Below, piece by piece: positions 57,295 to 64,000 of a DNA stretch of 64,000 nucleotides. How positions within the stretch are numbered: position 1 is the first letter of the stretch; every line of letters starts with the position of its first letter. Position numbers and translations under genes: made by a program. The notes under the pieces are model-generated. The model was not told the DNA's origin. It saw nothing but the letters and a program-made list of their open reading frames with translations, and made no database searches. Origin of the DNA: Rhizophlyctis rosea (taxonomy: Eukaryota; Chytridiomycota; Chytridiomycetes; Rhizophlyctidales; Rhizophlyctidaceae); the NCBI GenBank assembly GCA_027596075.1, contig JADGJC010000098.1, forward strand, positions 60,500 to 124,499, read 5' to 3'.

Positions 57295-57470
57295 TTTAGT
57301 GGGAGTATCTAGTATTCGTAATTGAACGGGGGTCCCGAATATCAGTTCAGACTGTTGTGGGCTGACGTTGAGGAAGGGAGGCCATGCGACACGGCTGCAG
57401 ATATAGTAAACGGGCATCGCTATCTCCCCCTAAAGGAGCCCTATCAATAGCTACCGTGTAAAATGGCGGC

Positions 57471-57785
57471 TCACAAAAGGATGGATGGCGTAGATGAATA
57501 TGCCGGCGTCGTTTTGATGGGCGATGAAGTTGAATAACCCGTGATGGTGGACAGTGTTTGTGGGTGTGCTTTGGGCGGTGACAAGATGGAGACGGGTCTT
57601 TTGAACAGGTGTGGAGCATTCAGGGTGGGTGGTCGGAAGTAGCCCAGGGGGGGAGGGTTAGGGTTATTGTTAGTCACATTGGGATTGTTCACGATGATGT
57701 CGGAAGTGCCTCCGCTGGGGAGGTATCCAATCAGTTTTCCATCCTTGTCGTACGTGTAGAGCGAACTGCCGGACCTTTGCATCAT
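57471..57785 (-). CDS. Small Pro/Thr-rich protein
   Basis: A 104-residue frame from the ATG at 57785. It opens with MMQRSGSSLYTYDKDGKLIG and continues with an Asn/Pro/Thr/Ser-rich stretch (NVTNNNPNPPPLGYF). No recognised domain. Overlap with the convergent arrangement is absent; the next gene on the same strand ends at 57824. Low complexity makes the call tentative. Confidence 0.4.
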   Translation of the reverse strand: MMQRSGSSLYTYDKDGKLIGYLPSGGTSDIIVNNPNVTNNNPNPPPLGYFRPPTLNAPHLFKRPVSILSPPKAHPQTLSTITGYSTSSPIKTTPAYSSTPSILL

Positions 57786-57823
57786 CTTCAATACCTTCAA
57801 GAGTCCTCCTTTCTCTCTGTTGA

Positions 57824-58528
57824 TCAGTGATCCAAAAAAATGACCTTGTTTCGCGTATCGCCAAGATGTTCATGTTCATGTTCAGGTTGTTCGCCGTGTT
57901 GCTCCGTTTCGTGCCATTGTTTCGGCACGCGAATTTGCAGATTCTCCAAGTCACGTGCAATTTTCAGGTCCGTGAGGATCTCCCCAATGCCTTTGATCGC
58001 TTCGGAGGCTCTTTCCCCAGGAATGTCTGCAGGGATAGAGGATGGGTTCACCGTGAGGCCTTCTTCCTCGTCATCATCGTCTGACAGGCCGTCTTCATCC
58101 CTCTCTGGCAACTCGATGGCGTAAAACAGGACCCAGTCGGTGTCGGAGACGTGCTCAAACCTAAAATCGTATTCATAACCGAGGATATCCAAGTCTTCTT
58201 GCAGCTTGTAGAGCGCCCTCCGAACGCCTTCATTGGGTAGCCTCCACGCGCTGGACTGGACCCGCACGTCATCCTTGGAGATGAAACCCTCAAAGTCGAG
58301 GTCAGTGATGCGTTTGGCCATCTCACCTTTCCATGCGAGGTAGAGTTGATCGGACAGGTCGCGCATGTATTTACGAAGCTGGCTCACGGAAGGTAGCTCT
58401 CCGGCTGCGATTCCCGGGCGTGGGTGGTAGGAGCGTCGCCATGGGTGGAACCCAGTATAGTGGATGGTGTAGTGACTCGGTTGTGTAGATGGGGAGAAAA
58501 TCTCTGCCCAAAGGGGGACGCATGTCAC
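57824..58528 (-). CDS. Hypothetical acidic protein
   Basis: Frame of 234 residues; the Met in MRDLSDQLYLAWKGEMAKR may be the true start, giving about 180. The middle contains EGFISKDDVRVQSSAWRLP and LGYEYDFRFEHVSDTDWVLF, followed by an acidic run (DEDGLSDDDDEEEGL) and a helix, then a His/Glu-rich end. Helical N-terminus and the LDFEGFISKD phrase resemble those of the gene at 56767, suggesting an ancient duplication. No function assigned. Confidence 0.45.
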   Translation of the reverse strand: MTCVPLWAEIFSPSTQPSHYTIHYTGFHPWRRSYHPRPGIAAGELPSVSQLRKYMRDLSDQLYLAWKGEMAKRITDLDFEGFISKDDVRVQSSAWRLPNEGVRRALYKLQEDLDILGYEYDFRFEHVSDTDWVLFYAIELPERDEDGLSDDDDEEEGLTVNPSSIPADIPGERASEAIKGIGEILTDLKIARDLENLQIRVPKQWHETEQHGEQPEHEHEHLGDTRNKVIFLDH

Positions 58529-59086
58529 GTGACTGAGTCAGTGTAGGAAAGGCTAGTTCGTCATATTATGGCTTAGACTATGAAGGAGGAGATCGGCGTG
58601 GGGGCAATATTGGGGAGACGGTAGAAATGGAGTTGCCCGCCGTGAATATCAACTGCCTGCAGTTGGAGTTCCGTTGCTTTGAGCCATTCGCTCGCCGTTT
58701 GGTTAGCCGGTCTAATTTGTACGCAGGACAGTCATTTTTGGCTAGTCTGATCTATTTACAGGACCGAGCCAGACCCATCGACCATCCCCGTCGGCCCTTG
58801 CTAACCCTCCATATGCTTCCTCTTCGGCTTTCTCTCATGGGATTCTTCCGCCAAATTAGCCAATGGTTGCTGGTGGAGATCGTCCGCTCTCAAGCCGCCA
58901 GTATCACCGATGTCTGGTGCCGGAGCTCCTTCGCCGTTCCTAGAAGCTGCTGATGAAGCGCATCCGCCGTATAGTACCTTTTCAGATTGCCAACAGCCAG
59001 ACACCACTTTAGGCCTGTACACGTCAGGTATTAAAGAAGATTCAACCAAGACATCATTATTGAAGACTATTATCTATACATAAAAA
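58529..59086. other. Intergenic, nothing recognised
   Basis: Open frames on both strands (for example minus 59049-58801) lack motifs, and none is long. No repeat structure was seen. Confidence 0.4.
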
Positions 59087-59686
59087 TCATGGATGCAACG
59101 CCTGAGCGATGGCCTCCCAATACATTATTTGATTGATGTACCATTCCAAAATCTCGCTGAACAAGTTATAAAATGGCAATTCTACATCAAAGTCTCTTTT
59201 TTCTTCTCCTCGGAGTGGGTAATTCCAAAATCTGAACCACCATTTCCTTTTTCCATCAGCATCCACTTTCCATTCGGTGCTAGTTTGACTATGAGAAACG
59301 GCGTTCCGAAGCATGGTGATGAATACACGGTTGGGGGCCCATTTGTGTACAATCCCACCATAAGTGTCTACCAACATGTCCTCATTTATATGGATGAGGT
59401 CTCCTTCGAAACGGCGTTGAAGGGGTGGCCTACGCTCATTACGATTGAACCCGTTTGCGCGAAGGAAGCGGTTGTAACACTCGTACGGATAAACTACGGT
59501 GGAATATAAGTAGGGCATCATGAGAGCAATGAACTCTTCAGCCGCATCTTTATCGTCATTGGATAAGCCTTCGCCTATAGCTACGAACAACTCTTTCATC
59601 CGGTCGTGGAGGGTGCGTTGGGGAATAAACCAAGATTCTAATTGCTCTGAGGTGGGCTCTGCGATGTCTGGTGCTTCTTCCGCCAT
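59087..59686 (-). CDS. Hypothetical protein
   Basis: From the ATG at 59686 about 199 residues. Contains EEFIALMMPYLYSTVVYPYE, NRFLRANGFNRNERRPPLQR, KWAPNRVFITMLRNAVSHSQ, RKWWFRFWNYPLRGEEKR and a Trp-rich C-terminus (EILEWYINQIMYWEAIAQAL). Aromatic-rich and intact, with no intron. No family recognised. Preferred over longer reading because the first ten residues upstream start from a non-ATG codon. Confidence 0.5.
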   Translation of the reverse strand: MAEEAPDIAEPTSEQLESWFIPQRTLHDRMKELFVAIGEGLSNDDKDAAEEFIALMMPYLYSTVVYPYECYNRFLRANGFNRNERRPPLQRRFEGDLIHINEDMLVDTYGGIVHKWAPNRVFITMLRNAVSHSQTSTEWKVDADGKRKWWFRFWNYPLRGEEKRDFDVELPFYNLFSEILEWYINQIMYWEAIAQALHP

Positions 59687-60152
59687 AATGGGATGCGCTA
59701 GCAAGTGCTATAGGGCAATTGGTGTGGAAAAGCCTTCAAGCAGGGAACTGCGTGTCGCGGCTCCATCTTCCACGAATGCATTAAATCACCTCGGTTGAAT
59801 GTTTACCAGTCATCTTACGTAAGGGACGTCATCGTAAACTTGGACAATGCACTTGAAAGTGGCGTGTGGCGCGGCTAACACCCAACCGATCAAAAGCGAA
59901 TCCACTGCAAATGGAATGGGCTGACGCTGGGAGAGACTGCGGCAGTCACCACTGACATTGTTCGGGCCGTTGAATGGTCCAACTCAATCTTCCTGCCAAC
60001 CCCCTGCTTGTAACATGCAACCCAACTATATATTCTGATGGCACGAACCCAGATCTCAGCACTGTCAGCGCTGCTCCAAACACAACAAGGTAGACTACTG
60101 TACGTCTCTACTTGTCCTTGCCAGATCCACCCACGTTTCTAATTCATTCTTT
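59687..60152. other. Intergenic, nothing recognised
   Basis: No coding region or repeat found in this interval. Confidence 0.4.
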
Positions 60153-60371
60153 TTGGACATGGACAGAATGGATGCTAGTCTAATGAGATATCTCATGTAT
60201 TGGATTTGGGGTGGCATTTTCTTGATAGGGTTCTCCGCAAGGGACGTGCGGGATGTTCTGGCAGCCAATTCAATCTTGATGTTTGCCGTGGGCATTTACT
60301 TGTGGGTCTTTCATTCTATAGAAGCATTCTGTACAATGAGCATTTCACCATCGCTTGGCGTGGCCCTTTGA
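60153..60371 (+). CDS. Two-segment membrane protein (copy 2)
   Basis: Second copy of the tiny membrane protein at 40509-40664. It begins MDRMDASLMRYLMYWIWGG and shares WIWGGIF, ARDVRDVLAANSILMFAVGI and the ending YLWV with copy 1, then extends 20 residues further. The extended tail and altered C-terminus differ from copy 1, so one of the two has probably lost or gained its end. Both membrane segments are present. The gene is intact. Confidence 0.7.
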   Translation: MDMDRMDASLMRYLMYWIWGGIFLIGFSARDVRDVLAANSILMFAVGIYLWVFHSIEAFCTMSISPSLGVAL

Positions 60372-60482
60372 CTTCATGGACTTCCCCGCGTGGTAACCTT
60401 GTATTTGTGGGCCAGTGATAACTTTTTTCCAGCGTGTGTTTCAAGTGCCAAAAGCCAGACGAAGACCACGATCAAAATCATC

Positions 60483-61128
60483 ATGTCAAACGAGATGGTA
60501 TTCCCACCCGAGATCTTCCATGCAGTGGGCAGATGGGGATACCTCAGAGAGATGCAAAAGCTAAGTCGAACGACCAAGGTGTACCGGAACCTCTTCAACG
60601 AAGAGGACAAACTGGCTGCAAGCATGAATGAAAGGTGTCAAGACGGTAGCGAATCGAGCGAACAGTGCTGGGACTGGGCTGTGCGCAATCATTATCTCTC
60701 AATTGGCTGCTACCAAAGGCCATGTCGAGATGGTGCAGGCCCTTTTGGGAGCTGGAGCCAATGTTCACACACGAAATGACAGACCGCTGCTTGTGGCCGC
60801 CCAAAATGGCCACGCAAATGTAGTGAGGGCTTTGGTGAATGCGGGTGAAAATATTCATGTTTCTGATAATCAACCACTCATCAGCGCCGCTCAAAATGGC
60901 CATATACATGTGATGGTTGAGCTGGTACATGCAGGAGCTGACATTCATGCACGAAACGGTGGAGCGTTCTTCTGGGCGCATACAATTGCGGATAGAGCGC
61001 GTCGCGAACGAGCAGTTGCGGCCGTAGTGGCTGCCGCCCCACCACGATACCCGGGTATGGTAACGACTGGCCAATCTATTCAGAAGGAAAAAAGAGACGT
61101 AGCCAAAAGCAACTACCAAAAGCCATAG
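60483..61128 (+). pseudogene. F-box/ankyrin protein, frameshifted
   Basis: Opens at 60483 with an F-box-like region (MVFPPEIFHAVGRWGYLREM, LSRTTKVYRNLF). From about 60700 the continuing sense lies in another frame with three clear ankyrin repeats: GHVEMVQALLGAGANVHTRN, NGHANVVRALVNAGENIHVS and NGHIHVMVELVHAGADIHAR. It ends at 61128, overlapping by 16 nt the end of the convergent gene. F-box plus ankyrin proteins are a well-known class of host-ubiquitin-hijacking proteins of large DNA viruses. Confidence 0.7.
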
Positions 61129-61742
61129 TACCCCGGCTTCATGAAGAACCATGGCCTCTGCCCATTCGCATTGTTGTAGACCTGCAATCGGTCAGCTCCC
61201 GGGGCTCCATTCAGGCACATGGCATTCGAGTCTTTGTGAGTGAAGCAGAGCTCCGTGCCTTGCTGTGTGATGCCGTAGTCCCCGACTTGCACCTTGTTGG
61301 TGACGGGAAGGGCGAGATTTTGCTGCAATGTGCATTTCGTGCCATCACAGCTCCCTGGGACCACCTGTTCCACGGCTACCTTCAATGCCTTGGCAACATT
61401 TTCTGGTTTGACGTATGAAGTGAGTGATGTCAGTGGCGCGTACGTGGTCAGATCCGATTCCTTGGCATACTGGGAGAGGTCGTTGCTCTTTGCGTATTGG
61501 GAGAGGTCGTTACTCTTTGCATACTGAGAGAGATCAGCCGTCTTGGCATACTGGAGAAGATCCGTTGTCTTGACGTAGGGGGCCAGAGAGGACTCGAACT
61601 CTGAGGCGGTGAGATATTTTTGCAGCGAAGTGTTCAGATCGGAGACTTTGACATATTCTGGAACGGATGTTATCGAAGTGGTGGTGGCATCGCTGGAGGT
61701 TGCTGTTGCACCGGATTTGGTCGAAGAGCTACTGTTGCCCAT
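61113..61742 (-). CDS. N-myristoylated fibre-like virion protein
   Basis: A 209-residue protein starting MGNSSSSTKSGA. Gly at position 2 and Ser at position 6 fit an N-myristoylation signal, as seen in NCLDV inner-membrane proteins. Residues about 28-115 are a repeat of 11-13 residues ((S/T)DL(S/L)QYAK(S/T)xDL), likely a trimeric coiled or beta fibre. The C-terminal 90 residues are a globular head (CTLQQNLALPVTNKVQVGDY, ELCFTHKDSNAMCLNG, RPWFFMKPGYYGFW). Looks like a membrane-tethered fibre or base protein. Intact. Confidence 0.6.
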   Translation of the reverse strand: MGNSSSSTKSGATATSSDATTTSITSVPEYVKVSDLNTSLQKYLTASEFESSLAPYVKTTDLLQYAKTADLSQYAKSNDLSQYAKSNDLSQYAKESDLTTYAPLTSLTSYVKPENVAKALKVAVEQVVPGSCDGTKCTLQQNLALPVTNKVQVGDYGITQQGTELCFTHKDSNAMCLNGAPGADRLQVYNNANGQRPWFFMKPGYYGFW

Positions 61743-61878
61743 GATTTGGAGGTGATTTGGAAATGATTTGAATTGCTAGAGGTTCGTTTTTGGAACTAAT
61801 AGGAGGGCATGAAAAAAAAAAATACCAGCACGTCAGCTCAGTACATCTCGTGATGAAGATTGTTGATGTGACAAGACT

Positions 61879-62748
61879 TTAGTTTTTGGCTCTTTCCTTG
61901 CGAGACCGTTTCTCTGTACGCAGGGAAGACTTGTATTTCTTGGCGGCACTCAGCCTGTAGTCTCTCAACTGTTGCTGGTATCTGCCCTCTCTGATGACGC
62001 TCTGTGCATATTTTCTTTTGGCCTCTTCTCTGTAACTTTTGAGTGCTTCGTGAAATCGACGCACCGCCCGATCGCGGGTCTTCACTGTGCTAGTTGCCTC
62101 TCCTTTGCTCTTGCCGGCCTGGCCCAGTACGTGACCTACCCCTGAAAATGCGAAATATGTCTTTGGATCGTTGAGAAGTGAAAGGATGGTCTGTCTCCGG
62201 CGGGCATCCAATGCTTCTATTCTGATGATTGCGGAGGCGCTGAGGGCCTTGAGGACCTTGCTGACCGCCGCACTCGGACGAAGCTGATTTCCTTTGACGT
62301 ACGCGAGCACCGCCTCCCGGCCTCCGGCTCCCGGCTTCAAGAGGTCTCCCTCCGTCTTCCAATCGATGAATTCACCCGTGGTGAGACGAATGTCTTCCTG
62401 CGCGGAGGAGCACACGGTCAAGTAAATGTACGACCCCCTTCCCGGACCGGAATCAGTGGAGACCGTGAGGAGCTTCCCCTCTGAGCTTTTTCTCTTGTGA
62501 ACAACGATTCCAGAATCTCCGCCTTTGAGTAGTGCACGTCTCAATTGCGATGAGACCGGCAGGGTCTGGTAAATCTGTTCCAGTGGAACAGTGGGGACCA
62601 TGTAATGTTGGTCCTCGAGCTTAACCGCAAAGTCTACCTTTGCATGACCGAGTATTACGTACGGATCGCACGCCACTAACATGACATCTTTTCCCTCGGA
62701 TGTTGGCAGATTGTCTTCTTCCTTTGGACGAAACATAGTCACTGGCAT
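61879..62748 (-). CDS. Hypothetical basic virion-like protein
   Basis: A 289-residue intronless protein. The N-terminal half is beta-rich (DVMLVACDPYVILGHAKVDF, MVPTVPLEQIYQTLPVSSQL). A central part contains RIEALDARRRQTILSLLNDP, and the C-terminal 70 residues are a Lys/Arg-rich helix ending KSSLRTEKRSRKERAKN. Such tails often bind DNA. No family recognised. Intact, transcribed like the fibre-like gene next to it, with 136 bp between them. Confidence 0.5.
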   Translation of the reverse strand: MPVTMFRPKEEDNLPTSEGKDVMLVACDPYVILGHAKVDFAVKLEDQHYMVPTVPLEQIYQTLPVSSQLRRALLKGGDSGIVVHKRKSSEGKLLTVSTDSGPGRGSYIYLTVCSSAQEDIRLTTGEFIDWKTEGDLLKPGAGGREAVLAYVKGNQLRPSAAVSKVLKALSASAIIRIEALDARRRQTILSLLNDPKTYFAFSGVGHVLGQAGKSKGEATSTVKTRDRAVRRFHEALKSYREEAKRKYAQSVIREGRYQQQLRDYRLSAAKKYKSSLRTEKRSRKERAKN

Positions 62749-62800
62749 GTGCTCTATATCAGGAGCCCATAAAATTTGAAGCGACCGTCATCCAGATGAT

Positions 62801-63355
62801 TCAGAGATACGTTATTTCGGGCAAGTTGGGGACCCCACCCACCAACCACAAGCTGTAGGGCAGGTTCCTCACGCTGCGAGAATCATCCGGAGATGAAAAG
62901 GGGACCGTCTTGGGCGGAAAGATGAAGGAGACCTTGTACTTTTTCAAGAGGTCTCGGATGGTTTTGCTCTCCAACACGTTCACGGGCACGAGTCGCGCAA
63001 AGGCCTTCTTCAGCTCACAGACGCGCTTGATGAATTCCTTGCGTTTGCTGTACGGTGGGGTGGTGAGGATGATGTTGTAGCGCTTCTTTGTCTTCTACTT
63101 GCAGAAATCATACTCCTCGCCCATGGAGATGTCCGTGACGACCACTCGGTACCGTTTGCGGGAAAAATAGTCCTTCACCGGGAAGATATCCTCACCGGCG
63201 GCGGGGTCCCATATGGTGCGGAAGTTCGTGATGTAGGGCTTGATGATTTGAAAGGCCGTCTCGGGGGTGTAATACACCTCTCTCTTCATGTTTTTCTTCG
63301 CCCGCTCTCCATTGGGCTGTTTCTGTTTGGGCGTGTGAGCCTCTGTGGTAATCAT
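62801..63355 (-). pseudogene. N6-adenine-type DNA methyltransferase, interrupted by in-frame TAG
   Basis: Start at 63355. The first part reads VYYTPETAFQIIKPYI and IWDPAAGED, the SAM-binding motif, then VVVTDISMG. A TAG at 63095-63097 ends this 86-residue part. In the same frame the protein continues: YNIILTTPPYSKRKEFIKRV, containing the catalytic TPPY (motif IV, D/N/S-PP-Y type), VPVNVLESKTIRDLLKKY and NLPYSLWLVGGVPNL, to a stop at 62801. About 184 residues in all with the stop read through. The TAG lies in the variable loop before motif IV and breaks an otherwise complete, small methyltransferase. Giant viruses carry such enzymes with or without restriction partners. Confidence 0.75.
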
Positions 63356-63478
63356 TTGATTCAGCAGATTGCAAATTACAAGTACGATAAATATTTGGAA
63401 TGGCTCCCGTGACGCACGATCATGCGTCTTTGGTCCCTGCAGCTGCTGCTGTTGACTGTCGATTCTCGTTCTTCCATT

Positions 63479-64000
63479 TCATGCTGATCTCGTCCATGCA
63501 AAATGTCGTTGGAATTCCCGACTCATGTCTTTTGCCATGGTGTCCCAATGGTGGCAGACCTTGCCGTTACCGACTGTGTACTCGTAGCTGGGCGCATTGT
63601 CGATGATCCATGTGACCTGGGGTGACCGCCAAACGCGCCTCGTCTTGCGTTTCTTGGTTTCGGCGGGCCCTTCCAGCTGGGTGGTTGCTTCAGCTTGGAT
63701 AGTTCCTCCAGCCTGGGCGGTTCCTCCAGCCCGGATAGTTCCTTCTTCGACCATAAGCGCCTCGCTGCCCGCTTTGTGATCCATTCCGTGAGCCGATGAG
63801 GAGCAAAAGGACTTCTCTTTGCGGTCCGCATCATGCTGGAGGGCCGAGAAGGGGCCTTCTGTTTCCGTGGCTCCTATTCCCGCGGCTCCTGTGCCCGTTG
63901 CTCTTGTACCCGTTGATCATGTGCCCGTTGCTCCTGTACCCGTTGATCCTGTGCCCGTGACTCCTGTGCCCGTTGCTTGCGGCGATCGATCGTCCGAGTC
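63479..64000 (-). pseudogene. Gly/Thr-repeat protein, N-terminus off the window, in-frame TGA
   Basis: The right edge cuts a minus-strand frame. Its visible N-terminal part is a 15-nt repeat coding for (A/S)TGTG units at about 63820-63960; a TGA at 63917-63919 interrupts it. It is followed by a segment reading SALQHDADRKEKSFCSSSA and by a second, shorter repeat (IRAGGTAQAGGT), then a globular end VTWIIDNAPSYEYTVGNGK and MAKDMSREFQRHFAW. No family recognised. The repeat is of the same type (ATGDATG) as in the gene at 51032, so both may be surface proteins with glycine-threonine stalks. Confidence 0.5.

Noticed and set aside
58627..58953. 108-codon plus-strand frame
   Set aside because: No recognisable feature and no support from neighbours; overlapping minus frame equally weak.
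31644..63097. Reassigned UAG/UAA (readthrough as Gln)
   Set aside because: Several in-frame TAG or TAA fit Gln, but TAG after 48839 must be a true stop because readthrough would run into antisense of the RING gene, and TGA also interrupts frames at 36983, 43652 and 63917. Decay explains all of them.

Overview
The window is a stretch of eukaryotic nuclear chromosome, most likely from an early-diverging (chytrid-like) fungus. Evidence: short GT-AG introns with good donors and branch-like TACTAA motifs, a fungal-style TIR-NACHT-WD40 gene, a Kre9/KNH-like cell-surface domain, a mitochondrial Zim17-type protein, and an animal-like Na+/K+ P-type ATPase of the kind kept by basal fungi. A run of N (22337-22346) marks an assembly gap. 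The organism assignment is inference; no species can be named from the sequence.

Left part, 1-30.3 kb: ordinary, gene-poor host DNA. A P-type IIC ATPase (minus strand, 9 exons visible, C-terminus off the left edge) fills 1-4.0 kb. About 16 kb without a recognisable gene follow, holding degenerate repeats. RNase P subunit Rpp1/p30 (20.35-21.6 kb, minus) and an OMS1-like methyltransferase continuous with a Zim17 zinc-ribbon domain (21.9-23.6 kb, plus) diverge from a 310 bp shared promoter region. Another 6.7 kb of repeated, gene-free DNA follows.

Right part, 30.3-64 kb: a dense island of short, mostly intronless genes on both strands that looks like a decaying insertion from a nucleocytoplasmic large DNA virus (NCLDV). 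It carries divergent ankyrin/F-box proteins, a small membrane protein, a glutaredoxin, two virion-type proteins, a histone-fold doublet, a cytosine methyltransferase remnant, a RING protein, a large repeat-bearing virion-like protein, a broken glycosyltransferase, RNase III, several membrane proteins, an N-myristoylated fibre-like protein and an adenine methyltransferase. Many are broken by one in-frame stop or one frameshift. Where an ancestral codon can be guessed, most stops fit C:G to T:A change.

Embedded between two viral blocks (35.0-40.1 kb) is an intron-rich host-type NLR immune receptor: ubiquitin-like N-terminus, TIR, NACHT, 12 near-identical WD40 repeats. It too carries two nonsense codons and one frameshift. 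Intron-containing host-type genes (an F-box gene at 42.7-44.0 kb, a coiled-coil gene at 53.2-53.8 kb) are interspersed, so the island is a mosaic of viral and host sequence. The main points of interest are the histone doublet, the receptor set inside viral DNA, the duplicated 51-residue membrane protein, the hairpin repeats in front of RNase III, and the spectrum of inactivating changes.
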